Assembly: GCA_040219575.1 (NCBI GenBank)
Contig: JAVJSD010000016.1
Location: 1 to 64,000 of the forward strand
Length of the DNA stretch: 64,000 nucleotides
Origin: JAVJSD01 sp040219575
Lineage (GTDB): Bacteria > Planctomycetota > Planctomycetia > Pirellulales > Pirellulaceae
Reading direction: 5' to 3'
Shown: positions 26,480 to 36,127 of the stretch, in pieces
Position numbering within the stretch: position 1 is the stretch's first letter
How the letters are laid out: the number at the start of each line of letters is the position of its first letter
Notes under the pieces: model-generated
The model's input: only the letters and a program-made list of their open reading frames with translations
What the model was told of the DNA's origin: nothing
Databases searched by the model: none
Program-made: the position numbers and the translations under genes

Positions 26480-27244
26480 ATGGCATTGGCACGCAGATTG
26501 ATTGTTTTGATGGCGGTGGCGGCATTGGTCGCGCTGGTGGCGGACTCCGCGATGGCCCAACCCGGCGGCCGGGGACGCGGCGGCCCGGGCGGCGGCGGCG
26601 GTTTCGGCGGAGGCTTTGGCGGCGGCGGCGCCATGGACCTGCTCCAGAACCAATCGGTGCAGAAAGAGCTGGAACTGCTCGACGACCAGGTCGCCCAGAT
26701 TCGTGAACTCTCTCAGGACAACAGTGCTCGGGATCGGATGCGGGAGCTCTTCGGCGGACTGCGCGACCTGCCGGAAGAAGAACGCCGCGCCAAGATTACC
26801 GAGGCCTTCGCCACGATGCGCCAAGAGCAGCAAAAGGAGATCGACAAGATTCTGCTGCCCCACCAGAGCGAGCGCCTGGGCCAGATCGAGAATCAAATGG
26901 CCGCCCGTCGGGGTGGTGGTGTGATCGGCGGTCAACTGGCCGAGGATCTGGGCATCACGGAGCAACAGCGCGAGGAAATGCGTGAAGCGGCCGAGAAGGC
27001 CTTCGCCGAAATGCGCGAGCAGCAGCAGAAACTGCAGGCGGAAGCCCAGGAAAAAATTCTGGCCGTGCTGACCCCCGCCCAGCGGCAGAAGTACAAGCAG
27101 ATGATGGGCGAACCGTTCGACTACCAGGCCGACCAAGGCGGTCGGGGCGGTTTCCAGCGCGGCGGCGGTGGCGGCGGCTTCCAGCGCGGTGGGAATGCCG
27201 GCGGCGCGGACGGCGGACGACGTGGCGCCCGTCCGGCGAACTGA
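26480..27244 (+). CDS. Secreted Gly-rich coiled-coil protein (Spy/LTxxQ-like)
   Basis: A 254-aa exported protein: signal peptide to about residue 26 (ADSAMA), a Gly/Arg/Phe-rich run (GRGRGGPGGGGGFGGGFGGG), then a charged helical region (residues 50-215) rich in Glu, Gln and Arg with two LTPAQR/LLPHQSER-type repeats like Spy and CpxP periplasmic proteins, and a Gly/Arg-rich tail. The resemblance to Spy is by composition and the repeat motif only. The ATG at 26480 follows AAGGGA. Its Gly-rich ends resemble the tail of the GspJ-like protein at 32455. Confidence 0.8.
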   Translation: MALARRLIVLMAVAALVALVADSAMAQPGGRGRGGPGGGGGFGGGFGGGGAMDLLQNQSVQKELELLDDQVAQIRELSQDNSARDRMRELFGGLRDLPEEERRAKITEAFATMRQEQQKEIDKILLPHQSERLGQIENQMAARRGGGVIGGQLAEDLGITEQQREEMREAAEKAFAEMREQQQKLQAEAQEKILAVLTPAQRQKYKQMMGEPFDYQADQGGRGGFQRGGGGGGFQRGGNAGGADGGRRGARPAN

Positions 27245-27342
27245 CCTTCATCCCGCCAAACAGGCCCGGCTCGCCGCGCTGTCGGCACGGTGAGTCGGGC
27301 TGTGGCGGGGCGGTTTCGCTCGTCGCGAGCGGTTGCCCCGAG

Positions 27343-27431
27343 TACAATCAAGGGGGCAGCCCCGCGCGGACCCAACCACCACACACGCCGCCCCGGGGAG
27401 CGTATTTCGCGCGATGCACGGGGCGGCTTTT
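27343..27431 (+). terminator. Promoter-like box plus intrinsic terminator in the gspE leader
   Basis: TACAAT (27343-27348) resembles a -10 box, with a poor -35. Downstream a GC stem, GCCGCCCCG (27387-27395) with CGGGGCGGC (27419-27427), is followed by TTTT and more T residues. It ends 27 bp before the gspE start. It could terminate the gene at 26480 or act as an attenuator for the gsp operon. Confidence 0.5.
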
Positions 27432-27458
27432 CGTTTGAATCAACCTGCGTAGAGAAAC

Positions 27459-29192
<1,734 letters not shown>

Positions 29193-29373
29193 TTTCAGAT
29201 TGCAGATTGCAGATTGCAGATTGTTGAAGCGCATACCAACGCCGATTCAAAACCTACTCACTTACTCACTTACTCACTTACAACCACGGCGACGACAAGT
29301 CGTCGGCTTGGAGTGAGAACGCGGATCGCCGTCACCACTAACCACTCACCACTAACCACTAACTCTTCCACCC
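29193..29373. repeat. 7-bp tandem repeat and composite repeat B3 before gspF
   Basis: Four CAGATTG units (about 29198-29221) run into a truncated version of repeat B: ACTCACTTACTCACTTAC runs, the palindrome GGCGACGACAAGTCGTCGG, and CCACTAACCACTCACC runs that end directly before the gspF ATG. No Shine-Dalgarno sequence is present. Confidence 0.8.
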
Positions 29374-30576
29374 ATGCCCGACTTCGCCTATACCGCGCGT
29401 ACGCTCAAGGGAGACCGGGTGACCGGGAAGCTCTCGGCGGCCAACGAGCGCGAAGCGGTCACCACGCTGTCGGGGCAGTCGCTGTTTCCGCTGGAGGTGA
29501 AGATCGAGAAACCGTCGATCGGCTTCCAGTTCGGCGGCCGGGTGAAGGGGCGCGTGATGGCGGTGCTGTACACGCAGCTCGCCTCGCTGCTGCGGGCCGG
29601 CGTGCCGCTGCTGAAATCGCTGCGCGTGCTGCGCGACCAGTCGTCGAACAAGCGGCTGCAGGAAACGCTGGACGAGGTCTGCCTGCGGGTGGAGGACGGC
29701 GAGACGCTGGCCGAGGCGATGAGCCGGCACCCCAAGGCCTTCAACGAGATGGCCGTGAACATGGTGCGGGCCGGCGGCGAGGGGGGCTTCTTGGAAGACG
29801 CCCTGGAGCGCGTGGCGCAGTTCACCGAGCAACAGGAAGAACTCAAGGCCCGCACGATGGGCGCGCTGGCCTATCCGATGGTGCTGGCCACCATCGGCTC
29901 GATCATCGTGGGCGTGCTGATCACCTTCTTCGTGCCGATGTTCTCGGTGATGTTCGAGCGGCTGAAGGAGCGGGGCGAACTCCCCCTGCTGACCGAAATG
30001 CTGCTGGGCGCCAGCGACGCCATTCGCACCTACGGCATCTTCGTGGCGCCCTTCATCGTGGTCGGCCTGGCGTACCTGTACATTCAATCGCAGACGCCGA
30101 AGGGACGCCGCATCGGCGACGCCCTCAAGCTGCGGATTCCCCTGGCCGGCGGCATCTTCCAGAGCCTGGCCGTGGCGCGGTTCTGCCGCGTGCTGGGAAC
30201 CATGCTCAAGAACGGCGTGCCGATTCTCAAATCGCTGGAGATCAGCCGCCAGGCGGCGGGCAACGTGGTCCTGGCCGAAGCCATCGAGGAGGCGTCGGAG
30301 AATATCTCCTCGGGCGCCTCGCTCGCCGCGCCGCTGTCGGCCTGCGGCCATTTTCCCCGCAACGTGGTGGAGATGATCGCCGTGGCCGAGGAATCGAATA
30401 CACTCGACAACGTGCTTGTCGAAATCGCCGACGGGCTCGAGCGGCACACCGCCCGCCGCCTCGACCTGCTGGTGCGGATGATCGAACCGATGATGCTGCT
30501 GATCATGGCCGGCATCGTGCTGGCGGTGGTCATCGCGCTGCTGATGCCGATCATCAAGATGAGCAGCGCCATTTAA
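29374..30576 (+). CDS. gspF: Type II secretion inner-membrane platform protein
   Basis: Polytopic inner-membrane platform protein that couples the GspE motor to pseudopilin extrusion. A 400-aa member of the GspF/PilC family with two repeated cytoplasmic domains (residues 60-180 and 260-380), each followed by membrane helices (LATIGSIIVGVLITFFVPMF and LLIMAGIVLAVVIALLMPI). The N-terminal FAYTARTLKGDRVTGKL is typical. The start at 29374 abuts the CA-rich repeat B3 with no ribosome site, a point shared with folE and the gene at 36128. Confidence 0.95.
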   Translation: MPDFAYTARTLKGDRVTGKLSAANEREAVTTLSGQSLFPLEVKIEKPSIGFQFGGRVKGRVMAVLYTQLASLLRAGVPLLKSLRVLRDQSSNKRLQETLDEVCLRVEDGETLAEAMSRHPKAFNEMAVNMVRAGGEGGFLEDALERVAQFTEQQEELKARTMGALAYPMVLATIGSIIVGVLITFFVPMFSVMFERLKERGELPLLTEMLLGASDAIRTYGIFVAPFIVVGLAYLYIQSQTPKGRRIGDALKLRIPLAGGIFQSLAVARFCRVLGTMLKNGVPILKSLEISRQAAGNVVLAEAIEEASENISSGASLAAPLSACGHFPRNVVEMIAVAEESNTLDNVLVEIADGLERHTARRLDLLVRMIEPMMLLIMAGIVLAVVIALLMPIIKMSSAI

Positions 30577-30637
30577 CCCGTTTACGAAACCATCACCGAT
30601 TCACACGACCAACGTTTCCACAAGGGAGTCTCCTGCC

Positions 30638-31099
30638 ATGCGAACCACCAAACGCACCCGCCGGCCCCACACCGGCTTCACCCTGCTCGAAGTCTTGCTC
30701 GTGCTGGCGATCCTCGTCGTCCTGGGCGGCATGGTCGGCGTCTATCTCGTCGGCATGCAAAAGCAGGGCTATTCCCAGGCCGCCAAAACGCAGATCGGCT
30801 ACTTCGAGGACCAGATCCAACTCTACAAGCTGAACACGGGCGTCTACCCCGAACAGCTCAACGACCTGGTGGTCATGCCTTCCGGAATGACGCTCGAGAA
30901 ATGGAAGGGCCCCTACCTCGAGGCCGGCAAGTCCGTCCCCAAGGATCCCTGGGGAAATGACTACACCTATCAAAAACAGGACGCGAGCGCGCTCAAGTCG
31001 GGCGTCAGCGTCTCGCCGTTCATCATCACCTCGAAAGGTGAAGACGGAAACGCCGGCACCGAGGACGACATCACCAATCAAGAGAAGCAGTCCACTTAG
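30638..31099 (+). CDS. gspG: Major pseudopilin GspG
   Basis: Main subunit of the pseudopilus. Prepilin leader of 13 residues, then the cleavage site G/FTLLE with Glu at +5, and the hydrophobic N helix (VLLVLAILVVLGGMVGVYLV). The C-terminal domain carries the GspG signature KDPWGNDYTYQ and an acidic calcium-loop-like GEDGNAGTEDD. At 153 aa it is typical. An AAGGGAG ribosome site stands ahead of the ATG. This is the only pseudopilin gene here with a normal short leader and a clean upstream region. Confidence 0.96.
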   Translation: MRTTKRTRRPHTGFTLLEVLLVLAILVVLGGMVGVYLVGMQKQGYSQAAKTQIGYFEDQIQLYKLNTGVYPEQLNDLVVMPSGMTLEKWKGPYLEAGKSVPKDPWGNDYTYQKQDASALKSGVSVSPFIITSKGEDGNAGTEDDITNQEKQST

Positions 31100-31116
31100 G
31101 ATTTGTCTGCCAGCTC

Positions 31117-31180
31117 GTAGCGGAAGTCGCCAGACTTCCGATAACGAACGAATTCTCGGAACTCTGGCGAGTTCCGCTAC
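31117..31180. repeat. REP-like element A, copy 5
   Basis: Complete double palindrome: GTAGCGGAAGTCGCCAGAC left, CTGGCGAGTTCCGCTAC right. It lies in the gspG-gspH spacer, 8 bp before palindrome F1. Confidence 0.88.
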
Positions 31181-31187
31181 AAGTTGT

Positions 31188-31211
31188 ACGACGGACGTCG
31201 ACGTCCGTCGC
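31188..31211. repeat. Palindrome F1 (ACGACGGACGT/ACGTCCGTCG)
   Basis: ACGACGGACGTC followed by GACGTCCGTCG forms a nearly loop-free palindrome. It sits just upstream of the likely gspH ribosome site. Related copies are at 40634-40659, 40688-40703 and 52337-52352. Confidence 0.75.
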
Positions 31212-31237
31212 ATGATGCGCGAAGCGGAGAGACTTCC

Positions 31238-31903
31238 TTGCCCGCATATCATCGCAGAACGCCGCGCGGGTTCACGCTCCTGGAGTTGCTCCTGGTGCTG
31301 GCGCTGTTGGTGATGATCGCCGCCCTGGTGATTCCGGCGCTGCAACTTACGCTGCAAGACCAGCGACTGCGGAAGGCGGGCGACCTGCTGCGCTCGCAGA
31401 TGGGCAAGGCCCGCGTCCGCTCGATGAAGACCGGACGCATGCACGCGCTGTGGATCGAGCCTGGCGGCAATCGCTACCGCATCGAACCTTGGATCACCGG
31501 CGACGAGGCCCTGGAAGGCAATCAATCCGCCCAGGACGCAGGGGGACAGGGCATGGGAGCACAAGGCGTCGGAGGACTCGCTGGCGGGGGCGCGGCGATG
31601 AGCGATCCGAACCTGATGATGACCGAGGAGGTGCTGCCCGAGGGCGTGGTGTTCTACGCCTCCGAATCCGCGCAGGACAATCGCACGCTGCTGGCGCTTC
31701 AGCAGGGGACGTCGGCCAGCGGCGCGACCCAGGCGTCGCCCTCCGCGCCGCCGATTCTGTTCTATCCCGACGGCACCACGTCCACGGCCCGGCTGGTGGT
31801 GACCGACGGCGAGGGTTCCTTCGTGCTGGTCGCCATCCGCGGCCTGACCGGCATCGCGCAAGTCTCCGACCCGCTCAGCCAGCAGGAGATGATGACGCCA
31901 TGA
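31238..31903 (+). CDS. gspH: Minor pseudopilin GspH-like
   Basis: A 221-aa minor pseudopilin: short basic leader ending PRG, cleavage G/FTLLE with Glu+5 and the hydrophobic helix LLLVLALLVMIAALVIPAL. The body (KARVRSMKTGRMHALWIEPG) fits GspH. A Gly/Ala/Gln-rich loop (about residues 100-125) interrupts the globular part. I choose the TTG at 31238, giving leader MPAYHRRTPRG, because GGAGAG sits seven bases upstream. The frame is open to a TTG at 31184, which would add codons from palindrome F1. Its stop overlaps the gspI start (ATGA). Confidence 0.88.
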   Translation: MPAYHRRTPRGFTLLELLLVLALLVMIAALVIPALQLTLQDQRLRKAGDLLRSQMGKARVRSMKTGRMHALWIEPGGNRYRIEPWITGDEALEGNQSAQDAGGQGMGAQGVGGLAGGGAAMSDPNLMMTEEVLPEGVVFYASESAQDNRTLLALQQGTSASGATQASPSAPPILFYPDGTTSTARLVVTDGEGSFVLVAIRGLTGIAQVSDPLSQQEMMTP

Positions 31904-32451
31904 CCTCGCCGACCAAGACCTGTAGCGGAAGTCGCCAGACTTCCGAACTCACCTCCCGCTCGGAACTCTGGCGAGTTCCGCTACGGAAGAAGGGTCGCAA
32001 GCGGCGCGGGTTGACGTTGCTCGAGACGATGCTGGCGATCGCCATTCTGGGGACGTCGCTGGCGGCGCTGGGCGTGTTGGTGCGGCTCGGCATGCGCAAC
32101 GCGCAGCACGCCCGCGACGGCACGACCGCGCAAATCATCGCCGAAAGCGTGATGAACGAGGTGACGGCCGGCTCGTTGCCGGCGGAGAGCGTCGGACTTT
32201 CGCCCTACGACCCCAACGACGACAGTTGGCTGGTGGCGGTCGACGTGGCGCCGCTGCAGGAACCGCCGCTGCCGCTGGTCGAAGTCCGCGTGTACGTGCA
32301 ACAGAATCTGGGTCCGGAAATGCGGCCCGTGACGTTCAGCCTCGTCCGCTGGATGCCCGACCCCACCATCGAACTGCCGGCCGACAACGCCGCCATCGTG
32401 GGCGGGGAAGACCCGCTGCTGCTCGAGGGCGAAGGGATGCTGGAGTACTAG
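31900..32451 (+). CDS. gspI: Minor pseudopilin GspI-like with REP element in its leader
   Basis: A 183-aa minor pseudopilin. The start at 31900 is fixed by the ATGA overlap with gspH, and no other ATG, GTG or TTG lies between it and the cleavage site. The leader is 37 residues long, ending KKGRKRRG before LTLLETM (Glu at +5), and residues 8-28 are encoded by REP element A copy 6 (31922-31984). The helix MLAIAILGTSLAALGVLVRLG and the body (IIAESVMNEVTAG) fit GspI. gspJ follows after 3 bp. Confidence 0.9.
   Translation: MTSPTKTCSGSRQTSELTSRSELWRVPLRKKGRKRRGLTLLETMLAIAILGTSLAALGVLVRLGMRNAQHARDGTTAQIIAESVMNEVTAGSLPAESVGLSPYDPNDDSWLVAVDVAPLQEPPLPLVEVRVYVQQNLGPEMRPVTFSLVRWMPDPTIELPADNAAIVGGEDPLLLEGEGMLEY
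31922..31984. repeat. REP-like element A, copy 6, inside gspI
   Basis: Full double palindrome GTAGCGGAAGTC to GAGTTCCGCTAC located in frame within the gspI coding sequence, 21 bases after the start codon. Length 63 bp, a multiple of three, so the reading frame is kept. Confidence 0.88.
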
Positions 32452-32454
32452 GCC

Positions 32455-34152
32455 ATGCTGAAGACTTCACCACTTCGAAAGGCTCGTAGGCCGGAACAAC
32501 CGCAGGGCGGTTCCAGCATGGCGGCTGAATCCACCGCGACCGTTGGCCGCGCTTCCGCCGGAACCGCGCTCCGCTTGTTTCCGCCTACGGTTCTATCGCA
32601 CCGACGTCGGGTCATCGTCCAGGCAGGCAGGATGCCTGCTCTACGCGCCGGCTACACGTTGTTGGAGTTGATTCTGGCGTTGGCGTTGTCGTCGCTGATT
32701 GTGGGGGCGATCGGGTTCGCGCTGCACCTGCACTTGCAGATGCTCGACACGCGCCGCACCGACCTGGAAGACGCGCAACTCGCCCGCGCGCTGCTGCGCC
32801 GCATCGCCGACGATCTGCGGGGCGCGGTCCGCTACGAACCGCCGGAGCTCGAGGGCGTCACGCAGTTCACCGGCGGCCTGGCGCAGAGCGGCGAGTTCGA
32901 TCAGTTCGCCGAGTCCGACCCTTTCGCCATGGGCGGCGCCACGTCGGCCGACGACTTGTTGCCGGGGCTGGGGCTGGGCGACATCGGCGGCGAGTCGGAC
33001 TCCCTGGGAATGAGCATCGCCGAGAGCACCACGCCGCCCACCGTGCCGGGACTGTACGGCAACTTGAACGAGATTCAGATCGACGTCAGCCGCTTGCCGC
33101 GCGCCGACGAGTACTATGTCGACGCTTCGACCGGCGTGTTGCGGATGCCGAGCGACGTGAAAACCGTGGCGTACTACGTGCTCGGCGATACGACGACCGC
33201 CGCGCTGGGGCCGATGGGCCAAACGGGGCTGGTCCGCCGCGAGCTCGACCGCGCCGTCACGGCCTACTCCGCCGACTTCGGCGCGATGCTCGATCCGGCC
33301 GTCGGCGATCTGCTGGCGCCGGAAGTCGTGATGATGGAATTCGAGTACTTCGACGGCGCGCAGTGGCTCACCGAGTGGGACTCGGAACTCAACGGCGGGC
33401 TGCCGATGGCGGTCAACGTGCGGATCGCCATCGCGCGGGTCGTCCCCGAACAGGACGCGCTGCTGCAGTATCAACAGTCGCTGTTGATGAGCGAAACGCC
33501 GCCTGGCACGCGAATCTTCAACATGGTTGTCCGCCTGCCGATGGGCGGTAAGGCGTCCAGCGGCAGCGATCCCACCATGAGCGAAGAAGAAATGCTGGCC
33601 GAAGGGGAAGCCGGCGCGGCCGGGGAAGAAGCCGGCCTGGCCGACACCGCGGCGCCGATCATCGGCGGCGCGGCCGCGGGACCTGGCGGCGGCGGTGGTC
33701 GCGGAGGCGGTCGCGACGGCGGGGGACGTGACGGCGGAGGCCGCGGTGATGCTGGTGGTCGCGGTGATGCTGGTGGTCGCGGCGGCTTCGGCGGACGCGG
33801 CGGCGATGCGGGAGGCCGTGGCGGATTCGGGGGCCGCGGGGGAGACGGCGGCGGTTTCGGAGGTCGTGGCGGCGGAGGCGGCGGCTTCGGCGGACGCGGT
33901 GGTCCCGGCGGAGGAGGCTTCGGCGGACGCGGAGGACCGGGCGGTGGTGGTTTCGGAGGCGGTGGCTTCGGCGGAGGGGGCGGCTTTGGGGGACAAGGCG
34001 CCGGTCGAGCAGGCGGCGGCGGGAATTTCGGACGAGGCGGCACCGGCTTTGGCGGAGGCGGCGGCTTTGGGGGACAAGGCGGCGGATTCGGCGGCGGTGG
34101 TGGTGGACGCGGAGGAGGATTCGGCGGCGGCTTTGGCGGAGGGGGCCGATGA
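32455..34152 (+). CDS. gspJ: Minor pseudopilin GspJ-like with long Gly/Arg tail
   Basis: Up to 565 aa. The pseudopilin part has cleavage G/YTLLE (Glu+5), the helix LILALALSSLIVGAIGFAL and a GspJ-like body with RRIADDLRGAVRYEP and FEYFDGAQWLTEWDS. Residues from about 408 on are about 155 residues of Gly, Arg, Phe and Asp (GGRGGFGGRGGDAGG-type), unknown in ordinary GspJ. The start is uncertain: ATG at 32455 follows gspI by 3 bp and reads through two REP elements, giving a 66-residue leader. ATG at 32632, inside palindrome G1 with AGG repeats before it, gives a 7-residue leader. The stop overlaps gspK (ATGA). Confidence 0.85.
   Translation: MLKTSPLRKARRPEQPQGGSSMAAESTATVGRASAGTALRLFPPTVLSHRRRVIVQAGRMPALRAGYTLLELILALALSSLIVGAIGFALHLHLQMLDTRRTDLEDAQLARALLRRIADDLRGAVRYEPPELEGVTQFTGGLAQSGEFDQFAESDPFAMGGATSADDLLPGLGLGDIGGESDSLGMSIAESTTPPTVPGLYGNLNEIQIDVSRLPRADEYYVDASTGVLRMPSDVKTVAYYVLGDTTTAALGPMGQTGLVRRELDRAVTAYSADFGAMLDPAVGDLLAPEVVMMEFEYFDGAQWLTEWDSELNGGLPMAVNVRIAIARVVPEQDALLQYQQSLLMSETPPGTRIFNMVVRLPMGGKASSGSDPTMSEEEMLAEGEAGAAGEEAGLADTAAPIIGGAAAGPGGGGGRGGGRDGGGRDGGGRGDAGGRGDAGGRGGFGGRGGDAGGRGGFGGRGGDGGGFGGRGGGGGGFGGRGGPGGGGFGGRGGPGGGGFGGGGFGGGGGFGGQGAGRAGGGGNFGRGGTGFGGGGGFGGQGGGFGGGGGGRGGGFGGGFGGGGR
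32487..32592. repeat. REP-like element E, copy 1, in the gspJ 5' region
   Basis: GTAGGCCGGAACAACCGCAG at the left and TTGTTTCCGCCTAC at the right, the same mirrored design as the elements at 50815 and 51004. It is read in frame if gspJ starts at 32455. Confidence 0.7.
32620..32643. repeat. Palindrome G1 containing a possible gspJ start codon
   Basis: GGCAGGCAGGATGCCTGC followed by TCTAC; read on the minus strand it begins GTAGAGCAGGCA. The ATG at 32632 lies in its centre and the AGG repeats could serve as the ribosome site. Confidence 0.65.
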
Positions 34153-35936
34153 CGCGCGAACCTCGACATCGTCCAACCATCGGTCGCCAGGCGCTGGCGC
34201 CGACTCGTCCATTGCGTGAAGGCGTCGTGCTGTTGGTCGTGCTGGTGGTGATCGTGATCCTGGCGCTGTCAGCCTACACCTTCAGCGACCTGATGCTCAC
34301 GCACTACGAGGCCGTCGAACATCATGGCCGGCAGGTGCAAGCCCGCGCGCTGGTCGATTCCGGCGTGGAAGCCGTGCGGATGTTCTTGCTGCAAGACGAA
34401 GAGACGCGGACCGCGGGCGGCGGCGTGTACAACAATCCGGCCTTCTTTCAGGCATTGCCGGTCGCCTTCGATCAGGTCTCGCCGGGCCATACCGGCTGCG
34501 TCACGGTGATCGCCCCCGCGCTCGACGACGAAGGGTTGATGGCCGGCGTCCGCTACGGCTTGGAGGACGAGTCGGCCCGCATCAATCTCAACGCGCTGGT
34601 GGCCCTGTTCGACAACCCGGCCGCCACGCTGATGATGGAAGGCCTGGAGCAGTCGGGAGACGGAAGCGGCGGCGCGGTCGGCGGATTGGCCGGTACGGGG
34701 GACGGCGGCGACATGACAGCGGCGGCGGGCGCGGCCGAAGCCGCGCTATCCGGCATGGTCAGCAACGCCGTCTCCGACGAGGAGGACTTGGAATCGACGC
34801 CCTCGGGAGCCCGCGATCTGCTGATGACCTTGCCCGGCATGACCGAAGACGTGGCCGACGCGATCCTCGACTGGATCGACGAGGACGACGTGCCGCGCGA
34901 TTTCGGCGTCGAGAGCGAATACTACACCACGCTCGATCCGCCCTATGCGCCCCGCAACGGGCCGCTGATCACCGTCGAGGAATTGCTGCTGGTGCGCGGC
35001 GTGACGCCGCAGTTGCTGTTCGGCAAGGACCAGAACCGCAACGGCGTGGTCGACGCGCACGAGATGGGCGGCGGCGCGAACATGACGGGGGGTCTCAGCA
35101 CGCTGCAGGCCGAAAGCAACATGGGTTCGCTCGATCGCGGTTGGTCGGCGTTCTTTACGCTGCACGGCCTGGAGAAGAACGCCAATGTGTTGGGCGAGCC
35201 GCGGATCGATCTCAACGGCGAGGACCTGCAGGCGCTGTACGACGAGTTGAGCCTGGTGCTCAGCGAGGAGCAGGCCACCTTCATCGTGGCCTACCGGTTG
35301 AGCGGCCCCTACGACGGCGAAGAGAAGGGAACCTCGACCAGCGGCGAGTTGGATCTCAGCGGAGAGGGGGGAACGCGCATCACCAGCATCCTCGACCTGA
35401 TCGATGCGAAAGTGCAGGTGCAGTTCGCCGACGATGACGAGCCGACGGTGCTGGCGCCGGCCTTTCCGCTGCTGGCCGCCGGCGCGTTCCTGCCCACGCT
35501 GATGGACAACGTCACGATCAACCCGGCCGCCACGATTCCCGGCCGGATCAACATCAACGTGGCCCCCCGCAGCATTCTGCTGGGCATCCCCGGCATGTCG
35601 GAGGAGATCGTCGAGGGAATCATCTCCAGCCGCAGCGGGTTCGATCCCGTCGAGAATCAGGATCCCAACTGGCAGCACGAGACCTGGCCGCTGGTCGAGG
35701 GCGTCGTGACGCTGGAGGAGATGAAGATGCTGGCCCCGTTCGTTTGCGGGGGCGGCGACGTCTACCGGGCGCAAGTCGTTGGCTACTATCTGGATGGAGA
35801 GGCCTCGGCCCGGACGGAAGTGATCGTCGACGCTACCGGCGCCTCGCCCCGCATAGTATTCTGGAGAGATATCAGCCATCTCGGCCGTGGCTATCCCTTG
35901 GACGTGCTCGGCCTCGGCGCGTCGCCAAACTATTGA
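34149..35936 (+). CDS. gspK: Minor pseudopilin GspK-like
   Basis: A 595-aa, unusually large GspK (typically about 330). The basic leader ends REG before VVLLVVLVVIVILALSAY; the absence of Glu at +5 is normal for GspK. The family signature is clear in DAILDWIDEDDVPRDFGVES, TTLDPPYAPRNGPL and ELLLVRGVTPQLLFG, and in a late helix-hairpin-helix INVAPRSILLGIPGMSEEI. A Gly/Ala-rich insert (about 165-210) and a second helix-hairpin-helix region account for the extra length. It starts in an ATGA overlap with gspJ. It should cap the pseudopilus with GspI and GspJ. Confidence 0.93.
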   Translation: MTREPRHRPTIGRQALAPTRPLREGVVLLVVLVVIVILALSAYTFSDLMLTHYEAVEHHGRQVQARALVDSGVEAVRMFLLQDEETRTAGGGVYNNPAFFQALPVAFDQVSPGHTGCVTVIAPALDDEGLMAGVRYGLEDESARINLNALVALFDNPAATLMMEGLEQSGDGSGGAVGGLAGTGDGGDMTAAAGAAEAALSGMVSNAVSDEEDLESTPSGARDLLMTLPGMTEDVADAILDWIDEDDVPRDFGVESEYYTTLDPPYAPRNGPLITVEELLLVRGVTPQLLFGKDQNRNGVVDAHEMGGGANMTGGLSTLQAESNMGSLDRGWSAFFTLHGLEKNANVLGEPRIDLNGEDLQALYDELSLVLSEEQATFIVAYRLSGPYDGEEKGTSTSGELDLSGEGGTRITSILDLIDAKVQVQFADDDEPTVLAPAFPLLAAGAFLPTLMDNVTINPAATIPGRININVAPRSILLGIPGMSEEIVEGIISSRSGFDPVENQDPNWQHETWPLVEGVVTLEEMKMLAPFVCGGGDVYRAQVVGYYLDGEASARTEVIVDATGASPRIVFWRDISHLGRGYPLDVLGLGASPNY

Positions 35937-35956
35937 GGGATGAACAACGTCTGAGG

Positions 35957-36127
35957 CGCGTTCCCAACCAAGCCCCAAACCTACTCACTTACTCACTTAC
36001 TCACCAAACGGCGACGACAAGTCGTCGGCTTGGAGTGAGATCGCGGCCGCGGACCACCACTAACCACTAACCACTCACTACTCACTACTCACCACTCACC
36101 ACTCACCACTCACCACTCACCACCCAC
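35957..36127. repeat. Composite repeat B4 before the PilM-like gene
   Basis: ACTCACTTACTCACTTACTC, the palindrome GGCGACGACAAGTCGTCGG, then a long run of CACTAACC and CACTCACC units ending 3 bp before the ATG at 36128. Purines are nearly absent immediately upstream, so there is no Shine-Dalgarno sequence. Confidence 0.82.

Noticed and set aside
32641..34212. Minus-strand frame opposite gspJ, and a Pro-rich frame at 33471-34169
   Set aside because: Both are the reverse of the Gly-rich gspJ tail (GGC/GGA codons read as Pro/Ala/Ser); no start signal.
36061..36127. CACTCACC run as a possible CRISPR array
   Set aside because: Units are 7-8 bp without spacers, so it is a simple repeat of family B; no cas genes nearby.
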